The position numbers were made by a program, and so were the translations under genes. The notes under the pieces are model-generated. The model ran no database searches. It was not told where the DNA came from and saw only the letters and a program-made list of their open reading frames with translations. Positions 6,088-13,311 of a stretch of 13,867 bases of DNA are shown one piece after another. Positions within the stretch are counted from its first letter, which is position 1. Each line of letters begins with the position of its first letter. The stretch lies in contig NZ_CVTB01000316.1 in assembly GCF_001050015.1 (NCBI RefSeq), positions 1-13,867 on the forward strand, written 5' to 3'. The stretch is from Mycolicibacterium malmesburyense (lineage in GTDB: Bacteria > Actinomycetota > Actinomycetes > Mycobacteriales > Mycobacteriaceae).

Positions 6088-7478
6088 TGCAACGGCTCAG
6101 CGGGCTCGACGCCAGTTTCCTGTACCTCGAAACCGCGCAGCAGCCGCTGCATGTGTGCTCGATCCTCGAGCTCGACACCTCGACGAAGCCCGGCGGCTAC
6201 ACCTTCGACCGGTTCAAGGACGCGTTGAACCTGCGCATCAAGGCGATGCCCGAGTTCCGCGAGAAGCTCGCCGACAGCCGGTTCAACCTCGACCATCCGG
6301 TGTGGGTGGAGGACAAGGACTTCGACGTCGACCGCCACCTGCATCGCATCGGGTTGCCCGCGCCCGGCGGGCCCCGCGAGCTCGCCGAGATCTGCGGGCA
6401 CATCGCGTCGCTGCCGCTCGACCGCAGCCGCCCGCTGTGGGAGAAGTGGGTGATCGAGAACGTCGACGGCACCAACCCCCAGGACGGCGGTCGGCTCGTC
6501 GTGATGACGAAGGTGCACCACGCCGGCGTCGACGGCGTCACCGGCGCGAGCCTGATGTCGCAGCTGTGCAGCACCGAGCCCGACGCGCTGCCGCCCGATC
6601 CGGTCGACGGTCCCGGCGACGCCAGCTCCCTGGAGATCGCCGTCAGCGGTGCGGTCAAGTTCGCCACGAGGCCGTTGAAGCTGGTCAACGCGTTGCCCGT
6701 GACGGTGTCCTCGGTGGTCGACACGGTGCGCCGCGCCCGCTCCGGCCTGTCGATGGCGCCGCCGTTCGCCGCGCCGAGGACGGTGTTCAACATGAACGTC
6801 ACCGGGCACCGCAACGTCGCGTTCGCGCAACTGGACCTCGAGGACATCAAGACCGTCAAGAACCACTTCGGGGTGAAGGTCAACGACGTGGTGATGGCGC
6901 TGGTGTCCGGCGTGCTGCGCAAGTACCTCGCCGACCACGGTCAACTGCCGGAGAACTCACTCGTGGCGATGGTCCCGGTCTCGGTGCACGACAAATCCGA
7001 TCGGCCCGGCCGCAACCAGGTGTCGGGCATGTTCTCGCGACTGGAAACCCACATCGAGGACCCGGCGGCTCGGCTGAAGTCGATCGCCGAGTCGAATTCC
7101 GTTGCTAAACAACATAGTTCGGCGATCGGGGCGACCCTGTTGCAGGACTGGACGCAGTTCGCCGCCCCCGCGGTCTTCGGTGTCGCGATGCGCGTCTATG
7201 CCGCGAGCCGGCTCAGTGGAGCCAGGCCGGTGCACAACCTCGTCATCTCCAACGTGCCGGGCCCGCAGGTACCGCTGTACTACCTGGGCTGCGAGGCCAA
7301 GGCGATGTATCCGCTCGGGCCGATCTTCCACGGCTCGGGCCTCAACATCACCGTCATGTCGCTGACCGGATCGCTGAACGTCGGCATCGTGTCCTGCCCG
7401 GAATTGCTGCCCGATCTGTGGGCCATGGCCGACGACTTCTCCGCGGCCCTCGACGAGTTGCTGGCCGCCACACGATAG
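6087..7478 (+). CDS. WS/DGAT-family acyltransferase (wax ester synthase / acyl-CoA:diacylglycerol acyltransferase)
   Basis: This 463-residue protein has the full length of the bacterial WS/DGAT family, which esterifies acyl-CoA to diacylglycerol or long-chain alcohols to make storage triacylglycerol or wax. It opens with the family start [18 protein letters not shown] lies at 115-118. The catalytic HHxxxDG motif reads HHAGVDG, with His144, His145 and Asp149. C-terminal family blocks follow: [10 protein letters not shown], the [13 protein letters not shown] segment and [18 protein letters not shown]. The active site looks intact. Acceptor specificity cannot be told from sequence. It has its own promoter-like box and is divergent from panB. 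The Hip1/CaeA-type gene follows after 45 nt in the same direction. A short patch of AT-rich codons (7095-7118) stands out in an otherwise GC-rich gene. Confidence 0.93.
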   Translation: MQRLSGLDASFLYLETAQQPLHVCSILELDTSTKPGGYTFDRFKDALNLRIKAMPEFREKLADSRFNLDHPVWVEDKDFDVDRHLHRIGLPAPGGPRELAEICGHIASLPLDRSRPLWEKWVIENVDGTNPQDGGRLVVMTKVHHAGVDGVTGASLMSQLCSTEPDALPPDPVDGPGDASSLEIAVSGAVKFATRPLKLVNALPVTVSSVVDTVRRARSGLSMAPPFAAPRTVFNMNVTGHRNVAFAQLDLEDIKTVKNHFGVKVNDVVMALVSGVLRKYLADHGQLPENSLVAMVPVSVHDKSDRPGRNQVSGMFSRLETHIEDPAARLKSIAESNSVAKQHSSAIGATLLQDWTQFAAPAVFGVAMRVYAASRLSGARPVHNLVISNVPGPQVPLYYLGCEAKAMYPLGPIFHGSGLNITVMSLTGSLNVGIVSCPELLPDLWAMADDFSAALDELLAATR

Positions 7479-7523
7479 CGCCCTAGCCAGCGACGATGAG
7501 GGTTCATGGCAGCATGTTGAGCC

Positions 7524-9041
7524 ATGAACGCCAAGATCGGGGTACTCGCGGCCTCTGTGCTGCTCGCGGCCACCGGATGCAGCCAACTGGTCGATGGCCG
7601 GGCCGTCGTTGCGGTGCCGCCGCCCGGCACTCCGATCGAGTGGACCAAGTGCCAGACCGACCAGTCCGACGAGTCGCGGATTCCCGCCGACGCCGAGTGC
7701 GGGATGCTGTCGGTGCCGGTGAACTACGACAACCCGGACGGTGACGTCGCCCGCATCGCGATGATCCGGTTCAAGGCGACCGGCGACAAGATCGGCTCGC
7801 TGATCATCAACCCCGGCGGGCCGGGGGAGTCAGGCGTGGAAGCCGCCGCCAGCGTCGTCAGCTCGCTGCCCGAGTCGGTCCGCCAGCGCTTCGACCTCGT
7901 CGGGTTCGATCCGCGCGGCGTCGCGAACTCCACGCCGGCGCTGTGGTGCAACTCCGACGCCGACAACGACCGGTTGCGCGCCGAGCCCCAGGTCGACTAC
8001 TCGCCGGAGGGCGTCGCCGAGATCGAGAAGGAGACCAAGGAGTTCGTCCAGCGCTGCGAGGACAAGATGGGCAAGGAGTTCCTCGCCAACGTCGGAACCG
8101 TCAACGTGGCCAAGGACCTCGAGGCGATGCGGGAGGCGCTCGGCGACGAGAAGCTGACCTACCTCGGCTACTCCTACGGCACCCGTATCGGCGCCACCTA
8201 CGCCGAGAGCTACCCGGACAAGGTGCGGGCGATGATCCTCGACGGCGCGGTCGACCCCAACGCCGATCCCACCGAGGCCAACGTCCGCCAGGCCGCCGCG
8301 TTCCAGACCGCGTTCAACGACTACGCCGCCGACTGTGCCAAGAACCCGGGCTGCCCGTTGGGCACCGACCCGGCGAAGGCCAACGACGTCTACCACAGCC
8401 TGGTCGACCCGCTGGTGGAAGAGCCTCTCGAAACCCAGGATCCGCGGGGGCTGAGCTACTCCGATGCGATCGTCGGCACCATCCTGCCCCTGTACTCGCC
8501 GAACCTGTGGCGGCATCTGACGCAGGCACTCAGCGAGATGGAGCGGGGAAGCGGCAACACCATGCTCGCGCTGGCCGACCTGTACATGGGCCGCGACGCG
8601 CAGGGCCACTACAACAACTCCACCGACGTGCGGGTCGCGGTCAACTGCATGGACAAGCCCGCGGTGACCGACCGCGCGAAGGTCGTCGAGGAGGACCGGC
8701 GGGTCCGGGAGGCCGCGCCGTTCATGAGTTACGGCGAGTTCACCGGGCACGCTCCGCTGGGCACGTGCGCGTTCTGGCCGGTGCCGCCGACCAGCGAACC
8801 GCACGAACTCAAGGTGGAGGGGCTGCCGCCGACGCTGGTGGTGTCGACGACCAACGATCCCGCCACGCCGTACCAGGCGGGCGTCGAGTTGGCCAAACAA
8901 CTCGGCGGAACCCTGGTCACGTTCCAGGGCACCCAGCACACCGTCGTGTTTCAGGGCAACAAGTGCGTCGACGACGTCGCCGCGCGCTACCTCATCGACG
9001 TGACGGTGCCGCCCGCCGACACCACCTGCTCCTCGGACTAG
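7524..9041 (+). CDS. caeA: Hip1/CaeA-type lipoprotein serine hydrolase (alpha/beta hydrolase with TAP-like C-terminus)
   Basis: This 505-residue exported enzyme has a lipoprotein signal peptide with lipobox AATGC (Cys19), so it should be anchored outside the cytoplasmic membrane. The alpha/beta-hydrolase fold shows the oxyanion segment INPGGPGESG (95-104), the FDPRG motif (128-132), and the nucleophile elbow GYSYG with Ser217. Asp445 (TTNDPATPY) and His472 (GTQHTVV) complete the triad within the TAP-like C-terminal region. Several Cys suggest disulfides. It matches M. tuberculosis Rv2224c (CaeA/Hip1) in length and arrangement and in its closeness to panB; that enzyme is a cell-envelope protease/esterase that processes GroEL2 and affects envelope integrity. 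ATG 7524 is chosen for the signal peptide. CATGTT at 7513-7518 may be a -10 box. The stop lies 5 nt from that of the convergent TetR gene. Confidence 0.93.
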   Translation: MNAKIGVLAASVLLAATGCSQLVDGRAVVAVPPPGTPIEWTKCQTDQSDESRIPADAECGMLSVPVNYDNPDGDVARIAMIRFKATGDKIGSLIINPGGPGESGVEAAASVVSSLPESVRQRFDLVGFDPRGVANSTPALWCNSDADNDRLRAEPQVDYSPEGVAEIEKETKEFVQRCEDKMGKEFLANVGTVNVAKDLEAMREALGDEKLTYLGYSYGTRIGATYAESYPDKVRAMILDGAVDPNADPTEANVRQAAAFQTAFNDYAADCAKNPGCPLGTDPAKANDVYHSLVDPLVEEPLETQDPRGLSYSDAIVGTILPLYSPNLWRHLTQALSEMERGSGNTMLALADLYMGRDAQGHYNNSTDVRVAVNCMDKPAVTDRAKVVEEDRRVREAAPFMSYGEFTGHAPLGTCAFWPVPPTSEPHELKVEGLPPTLVVSTTNDPATPYQAGVELAKQLGGTLVTFQGTQHTVVFQGNKCVDDVAARYLIDVTVPPADTTCSSD

Positions 9042-9046
9042 TACAG

Positions 9047-9643
9047 CTAGCCGTTGGCGAGCTGAGCCAGCAACGACTCCAGGCGCTCCCGCCCGATGAC
9101 GGGCCGATTGCCGGCCGCCGCACTGAGCATCAGCCCGCTGATGAAGTTCACCGTCAGCAGCGCACGGTCGTCGATGGCGGCGAGATCGGCCTCACCCGAT
9201 TGCGAACGCTCCGCGAGCTCGCGGTGCAGCGCGAGGTAGGTCTGCGAATTCGCGTGGAACACAGTGGAGATCGCTGGCTCACGGCTGGCCTGCAAGAGCA
9301 GTTCGATCCGGGCGCGGGTGCGGGTGAGCCCGTCACCGGTGAGCGACTTCATCACGACCGCGGCCAGTCTCGCGACGGCGGCCTGCCGAGAGGTGTCGGT
9401 CGCCGCTTCGGTGACCGAGCGCAGATCCGCGAGGTCGAGCTCGGCCACCCGCTCGGCGACCGCGTGAACCAGCGCGCTACGCGTCCGGAAATAGTACGAG
9501 GTGCTTCCCTCGGGGACGCCGGCCCGACGGTCGACCCGCGGATGGCTCAGCCCCTTGGCGCCATGCTCGGCGAGCAGTTGGATTGCGGCGTCACAGAGTT
9601 CGCGACGCCGCTGTCGCCCGTCCGGGGTTCGGCGCGTCGACAT
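9047..9643 (-). CDS. TetR-family transcriptional regulator
   Basis: This 198-residue protein has the size of a TetR-type repressor. The N-terminal helix-turn-helix occupies about residues 12-58, with RRELCDAAIQLLAEHG, the recognition region HPRVDRRAGVPEGSTSYYF, and the FRTRSALVHAV helix that begins the regulatory domain. The remaining 140 or so residues form the ligand-binding and dimer domain, whose ligand cannot be predicted. ATG 9641-9643 was chosen because it is the Met directly ahead of the helix-turn-helix; the longer frame to 9811 overlaps tesB antisense composition and has no family features. The gene begins 2 nt after the stop of the tesB-type gene, so the two are co-transcribed. By the usual pattern it would repress this operon, perhaps through the palindrome at 10615-10630, and respond to an acyl-CoA-like molecule; both points are inference. 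Confidence 0.9.
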   Translation of the reverse strand: MSTRRTPDGRQRRRELCDAAIQLLAEHGAKGLSHPRVDRRAGVPEGSTSYYFRTRSALVHAVAERVAELDLADLRSVTEAATDTSRQAAVARLAAVVMKSLTGDGLTRTRARIELLLQASREPAISTVFHANSQTYLALHRELAERSQSGEADLAAIDDRALLTVNFISGLMLSAAAGNRPVIGRERLESLLAQLANG

Positions 9644-9645
9644 CG

Positions 9646-10578
9646 CTACTTCGCGATCGGCCGGATCAACACTTCCTGCGATGTGCTGGCCACGGTGCGG
9701 CCGGCCGCGTCGCGGATGGTCCCGCGAATGAGAGCGCGGTGTCCGGTGACGGCCACGGTGTCCTGGGTGTACAGATGCCAGTCGTCGAAGCGGACGGGGC
9801 GGTGCAGCCACAGCGCGTGGTCGAGGCTGACCGCCGCGATCGAGGCGTAGTCGGCGCGGTGCGGATGATTGCGCAGCGCCATGTCCAACAGCAGGTAGTC
9901 GCTGGCGTAGGCGAGCATCGCGCTGTGCAGGGCGGGTTCGTCACCGATGGGGCGGGGCAACCGCATCCAGTGCGACCGGGGTTCCGGTGTCTGCCTGCCG
10001 CCGAGGAAGTTGGTCGGCTCGGCGATGCGCATCTCCAGCGCAGGCGGGACATCGATCCAGTTCTGCGCGTTGGGTTTCAGCTGCGCCGGGACCTGATGCA
10101 CCCAGTGCTGCAGCAGCGGCATCTGTTCGGGCGCCGGGGTGTCCGGTCGCGGGCGGTCGAGTTCGGGTTCGTCGGGGTTGGTGTGAAACGACGCCAGCGC
10201 GGTGAGCAGCGTGCGGTCGCCCTGCGCCACGGTGACCCGGCGGGTGGCCATCGACCGCCCGTCGCGGACGGTGTCGACGGCGATGTCGACCGGGGTGTCC
10301 GAGGCGCCCGTCTGGACGAAGTAGGCGTGCAGCGAGTGCGGCGCGTGCTCGTCGACGGTGCGCGAGGCGGCGTAGAGGGCCTGCGCGAGCAGCTGGCCGC
10401 CGAAGATCCGGCCGAACCGGTCGCGTTCGTTGGTCGCCCGGAACCGACCGTCGCCCACCGGCCGCATGCTCAGCGCGCGCTCGAGCGTGTCGAGGGATTC
10501 GAGCACCGACTTCTCCAGCGCGGTCCCCTGCAGTGGGCCGGTCAAATCGGTCGGCGGGTCGGTCTCATCGGTGGCCAT
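9646..10578 (-). CDS. tesB: Acyl-CoA thioesterase II (TesB-type, double hotdog)
   Basis: This 310-residue protein matches the TesB family in length and in both hotdog halves. The enzyme hydrolyses acyl-CoA to free acid and CoA in the cytoplasm. The first half contains RIFGGQLLAQAL (57-68), HSLHAYFVQTG (81-91) and a VRDGRSMATRRVTVAQ segment. The second half contains the catalytic triad region: YASDYLLLD with Asp227, the SLDHALWLHR segment with Ser251, and STSQEVLIRP with Gln301. Relative to the E. coli enzyme's Asp-Thr-Gln, the middle residue is Ser rather than Thr, a conservative change. ATG 10576-10578 is chosen because homology begins soon after it; a GTG three nucleotides further upstream is an alternative. 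The TetR gene follows after 2 nt. Promoter-like and palindromic sequence lies just upstream, at the end of the preceding VOC gene. Confidence 0.93.
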   Translation of the reverse strand: MATDETDPPTDLTGPLQGTALEKSVLESLDTLERALSMRPVGDGRFRATNERDRFGRIFGGQLLAQALYAASRTVDEHAPHSLHAYFVQTGASDTPVDIAVDTVRDGRSMATRRVTVAQGDRTLLTALASFHTNPDEPELDRPRPDTPAPEQMPLLQHWVHQVPAQLKPNAQNWIDVPPALEMRIAEPTNFLGGRQTPEPRSHWMRLPRPIGDEPALHSAMLAYASDYLLLDMALRNHPHRADYASIAAVSLDHALWLHRPVRFDDWHLYTQDTVAVTGHRALIRGTIRDAAGRTVASTSQEVLIRPIAK

Positions 10579-10614
10579 CACGGATGGATCCTGCCAGATG
10601 CTTGCCACCGTTGT

Positions 10615-10630
10615 CTCTAAGACTTTAGAG
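10615..10630. promoter_or_regulatory. 16-bp inverted repeat over a -10-like box ahead of tesB: candidate TetR operator
   Basis: CTCTAA (10615-10620) and TTAGAG (10625-10630) form perfect 6-bp arms around a 4-nt centre. On the minus strand the repeat contains TAAAGT (10627-10622), a TAnnnT -10 box, placing a start near 10615, about 37 nt before tesB. The repeat also covers the stop codon of the VOC gene upstream. Size and position suit a TetR-family operator; this is inference. Confidence 0.45.
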
Positions 10631-11225
10631 TCCGGGGGTGGCCCCCCGAATCCTCCGGCACCCGGTAGCCGTCGCGGGTCATGATGCGCACGGGATCGCT
10701 GCCGTCCCACGCGGCGCAGGTCTCGGAGATGCGGCGGACGTGGTCGAGAAAGGCTGGTGGGGCCTCGACCACCTCGGTGTAAAACCCGAAGTCGGCCACG
10801 GTGTCGATGTAGGCCACGCGGAAGCCCCCGCCGACACTCTGCGCAGCGACCGGATAACCCAGCGACGCGAAGTGCGCCGTCTTGGAGTCGTAATCGCCTG
10901 TCACCGTGGCGATTTGATGAAACGAGCTGGTGCCGCCGCGGCTCCACTCGGAGTAGATGCTCGGGGTTTGGCAATGCTGCTGGATCAGCTCGATCTGTAC
11001 GGGCCCCGCCTGGGCGACCGCGACCTGGATCTGCACCGTGCGGGTCTCACCTCCGTAGTCGGCGACCTGATCGGCCACGGGCAGCACGTGAAACGGTCCG
11101 ACCCCGAACACGCGCGCCCACTCCGCGGCGGCCTCGACGACGTCGTCGACGACGTGGCCGAGTTGGAAGAACCGAAAATCCCCTTCGGGCCACGGCTGTT
11201 CGAACAGATGCATGGACACGATCAT
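10617..11225 (-). CDS. VOC-superfamily metalloprotein, epimerase-like metal site
   Basis: This 202-residue protein is a VOC-fold protein with a longer C-terminus than usual. The four expected metal ligands of a methylmalonyl-CoA-epimerase-like site are in place: His24 (FFQLGHVVDD), Glu79 (VQIELIQQ), His103 (SSFHQIAT) and Glu151 (FGFYTEVVE). That makes an active metal-dependent enzyme (isomerase, lyase or dioxygenase) plausible, unlike the other VOC gene in this window. About 48 residues follow the second module (RRISETCAAWDG onward) and match no domain I know. Two starts are possible, ATG 11225 (MIVSMHL) or ATG 11213 (MHLFEQ); neither has a clear ribosome binding site. It lies 14 or 26 nt from the divergent SDR gene, so the two promoters must share sequence or lie inside coding DNA. 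It is followed by tesB after 38 nt, and the three minus-strand genes may form one transcript. Confidence 0.85.
   Translation of the reverse strand: MIVSMHLFEQPWPEGDFRFFQLGHVVDDVVEAAAEWARVFGVGPFHVLPVADQVADYGGETRTVQIQVAVAQAGPVQIELIQQHCQTPSIYSEWSRGGTSSFHQIATVTGDYDSKTAHFASLGYPVAAQSVGGGFRVAYIDTVADFGFYTEVVEAPPAFLDHVRRISETCAAWDGSDPVRIMTRDGYRVPEDSGGHPRTLKS
10633..10648 (-). other. GC hairpin inside the 3' end of the VOC gene
   Basis: CGGGGG (10633-10638) and CCCCCG (10643-10648) form a perfect 6-bp stem with a 4-nt loop, ending only 14 nt before the VOC stop and just upstream of the AT-rich palindrome. It could act as a weak terminator or attenuator between the VOC gene and tesB, but it may simply reflect the encoded residues. 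Confidence 0.3.
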
Positions 11226-11239
11226 GGCACGGCCGCGCG

Positions 11240-12154
11240 ATGCTGAGCGGGGAACGGGTCCTCATCACCGGTCCGGCAGGGCGGATCGCCTACGGCATCG
11301 CGAGGACGCTCGCCCGCGACAACGAGGTGTGGGGCATCGCCAGGTTTTCCGACGCCGGCGCGCGCGAGGAGGTCGAGGCGTTGGGCGTCACCACCCGCAG
11401 CGTCGACCTGGGGGTTGGCGACTTCGGCGACCTGCCAACCGATTTCACCTACCTCCTGCACATCGCCGCCGACTTCGGCGAAGACTACGAGCAGGGGCTG
11501 CGCGTCAACGCCGAAGGAACCGGGCTGCTGCTGTCACGCTGTCGCGACGTCAAGGCCGCGCTGGTGATGTCGACGGTCACGGTGTACAAACCCCACCCCG
11601 ATCCCTGGCACGCGTTCCGTGAGGACGACCCGCTCGGCGACGCCGGATTGCCCAGCCCGCGACCGTATTCCATCGTCAAGATCGCCGAGGAGGCCGTCGC
11701 CCGATACTGCGCCCGCGAGTTCGGCATACCGACCACCATCGCGCGGATGGGCAGCGCCTATGGCGAACGGGGCGGCCTGCCGTTGTGGCACCTGCAAGCC
11801 ATCGCCGAGGGGCAACCCGTCATCGTCCGCTGGGACCCGTTGCCGTACAGCCCCATTCACTACGACGACATCAATGCCCAGATTCCGGCGCTGCTCGACG
11901 CGGCGCGCGTGCCCGCGACCATCGTCAATTTCGCGGGCGATACGCCGGTCAGCGTGCAGCAGTGGTGTGCCTATTTCGGCGAACTTCTCGGTGCGGCGGC
12001 GCAGGTGGAGGTGCAACCCGTTGCCGGCGCTTCGGTCGGCTCGGTCGGTGATAACACCAAGCGCACATCGATCACCGGCCCGTGCGCGGTGGACTGGCGA
12101 GCCGGGTTCCGTGCCATGGCCGCTCATCACTACCCCGACCGCGTGACGGCGTGA
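11240..12154 (+). CDS. Extended short-chain dehydrogenase/reductase (NAD-dependent epimerase/dehydratase family)
   Basis: This 304-residue protein has an N-terminal Rossmann fold: VLITGPAGRIAYGIARTLA (7-25), an acidic VDLGVGDF region near 55-62 and LLHIAADF (72-79), where nucleotide binding and substrate contact usually occur. The catalytic residues of the family are present as Ser111 (VMSTVTVY), Tyr143 and Lys147 (RPYSIVK). MGSAYGERGGLPLWHL resembles the substrate-binding part of sugar-nucleotide or steroid-type epimerases. The glycine motif is altered: the last Gly of the usual GxxGxxG is shifted by one or two residues, so cofactor preference is uncertain. The substrate is unknown. ATG 11240 directly precedes the Rossmann strand; the upstream frame (to 10757) overlaps the VOC gene and is not coding. 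No ribosome binding site is visible. The sulfotransferase start overlaps its stop (GTGA, 12151-12154), implying translational coupling. Confidence 0.88.
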   Translation: MLSGERVLITGPAGRIAYGIARTLARDNEVWGIARFSDAGAREEVEALGVTTRSVDLGVGDFGDLPTDFTYLLHIAADFGEDYEQGLRVNAEGTGLLLSRCRDVKAALVMSTVTVYKPHPDPWHAFREDDPLGDAGLPSPRPYSIVKIAEEAVARYCAREFGIPTTIARMGSAYGERGGLPLWHLQAIAEGQPVIVRWDPLPYSPIHYDDINAQIPALLDAARVPATIVNFAGDTPVSVQQWCAYFGELLGAAAQVEVQPVAGASVGSVGDNTKRTSITGPCAVDWRAGFRAMAAHHYPDRVTA

Positions 12155-13299
12155 CGGGCGTGCGCTATCCCACCCCGCAGCGGCTGCTCGACGAGGCCGT
12201 CGCCGAATGCGGGCACACCGATTTCGGCCCCGGCGATTTCCGCGAAGGGCTGACCGTCCTGCTGGAGAGCCTGGAACGCGACGGCGATCTCGAACCCGCC
12301 ACCGACGCCGCGGTCATCGGCGATCTGCGCCGCCGGTTGGTCAACCGCCTCGAGGTCGAGGCCTACTACCGGCAACACCCCGAGGTCGAGGACGTCGTCG
12401 TCGAGGGACCCGTCGACATCAACGGGCTGCCGCGCACCGGCACCACCGCACTGGCCGACATGCTGTCGCTCGACCCGCAGTTCCGGTGCCTGCGCGGATG
12501 GGAGCAATACCAACCGGTTCCGCCGCCGGTGGCCGGCGGCGAGGCCGACGACCCGCGCAGGCAGGCGTTCATCCGGATGCACGAGGAGCGGCCCGCCGCG
12601 CAGGCGGCCATGCACATCTTCGAGGTCGACGCGACGATGGAGGACACCGAGATTCTCGGGATGGCCTTCCACGGCCAGCAGATGACGCTGCCGGTGGCGG
12701 GCTATCGATCGTGGTGGCGCGGCGCCGATCTGACCGAGACGTACGCCTACCACCGTCGGGTGGTGAAGCTGCTCGGATCGCGGTGCCCGCCGCGGCCGTG
12801 GCTGTTCAAGGCGCCGCACCACAAGTTCCACCTCGAGGCGCTGGCCGAGGCCTACCCGGACGTGCGATTCGTGATGACCCACCGCGATCCGGCCAAGGTC
12901 GTGCCGTCCTACACCAGCCTGGTGTCGACGATCTTCCCGCCCGCGGCGGGGGAGCGGGATCTGTGCGCGCTCGGCCGCGAGGTGAGCGTCCATCTGCGCG
13001 AGGGGATGGAACGCGCCATCGCCGAACGCGCGCGCATCGGCGAGGACCGCTTCCTCGACGTGCATCACCGCGAACTGGTCGCCGATCCCAGGGGCACCGT
13101 CCGCCGCGTCTACGACTGGCTGCGCCTGGAGCTCAAACCCGATGTCGCGCAGACGATCTTCGACTGGCAGGACGCCAACGCGGTGGGGGCCAAGGGGACG
13201 CACCGGTACACCGCCGAGCAGTTCGGGCTCTCGGTCGACGAGATCCGATCGGACTACGACTTCTACATCAAGCACTTCGACGTGGCAGTCGAGGCCTGA
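12151..13299 (+). CDS. Sulfotransferase-family protein (PAPS-dependent)
   Basis: This 382-residue protein belongs to the mycobacterial sulfotransferase group, whose members move a sulfuryl group from PAPS to a hydroxyl on lipids, sterols or other molecules. The PAPS 5'-phosphosulfate loop reads GLPRTGTTAL (92-101). The 3'-phosphate segment FVMTHRDPAKVVPSY includes HRDP (244-247) and Ser253. A KAPHHKFHLEAL stretch (220-231) supplies basic residues and His candidates for catalysis. The length and the N-terminal extension of about 90 residues before the loop fit the larger actinobacterial type, such as Rv3529c of M. tuberculosis. I start it at GTG 12151 because it overlaps the SDR stop in a four-base GTGA; the open frame to 12082 lies inside the SDR gene. 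The acceptor is unknown. An AGGAGG ribosome binding site lies at its stop for the next gene. Confidence 0.9.
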   Translation: MTGVRYPTPQRLLDEAVAECGHTDFGPGDFREGLTVLLESLERDGDLEPATDAAVIGDLRRRLVNRLEVEAYYRQHPEVEDVVVEGPVDINGLPRTGTTALADMLSLDPQFRCLRGWEQYQPVPPPVAGGEADDPRRQAFIRMHEERPAAQAAMHIFEVDATMEDTEILGMAFHGQQMTLPVAGYRSWWRGADLTETYAYHRRVVKLLGSRCPPRPWLFKAPHHKFHLEALAEAYPDVRFVMTHRDPAKVVPSYTSLVSTIFPPAAGERDLCALGREVSVHLREGMERAIAERARIGEDRFLDVHHRELVADPRGTVRRVYDWLRLELKPDVAQTIFDWQDANAVGAKGTHRYTAEQFGLSVDEIRSDYDFYIKHFDVAVEA

Positions 13300-13304
13300 G
13301 GAGG
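13299..13304 (+). promoter_or_regulatory. Strong ribosome binding site (AGGAGG) for the last gene
   Basis: AGGAGG begins on the last base of the sulfotransferase stop and sits seven nucleotides ahead of ATG 13312. It is one of the few strong Shine-Dalgarno sequences in the window and decides the start of the next gene. Confidence 0.8.
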
Positions 13305-13311
13305 CGCACGC

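Noticed and set aside
5816..7108. Plus-strand open frame of 430 residues
   Set aside because: It is a shadow of panB and the acyltransferase gene, with Arg-rich low-complexity translation typical of off-frame GC-rich DNA.
9038..9050. Two CTAG copies 5 nt apart between the Hip1/CaeA and TetR stop codons
   Set aside because: Each simply contains one of the two convergent TAG stops; no larger repeat or hairpin extends from them.
9644..9811. Longer TetR start
   Set aside because: The extension lies inside tesB in another frame and is basic low-complexity sequence; the helix-turn-helix starts just after ATG 9643.
7943..9850. Plus-strand open frame of 635 residues
   Set aside because: It is a shadow frame of the Hip1/CaeA gene continuing antisense through the TetR and tesB genes; no domain signature.
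10579..10974. Longer tesB start reaching into the VOC gene
   Set aside because: It overlaps the VOC gene in another frame and precedes the TesB homology by more than 130 residues.
10757..11239. Longer SDR start
   Set aside because: The added Arg/Pro-rich stretch is antisense to the VOC gene; the Rossmann strand begins right after ATG 11240.
12130..13275. Minus-strand open frame of 381 residues opposite the sulfotransferase
   Set aside because: The plus-strand sulfotransferase has clear PAPS motifs and operon signals; the minus frame shows none.
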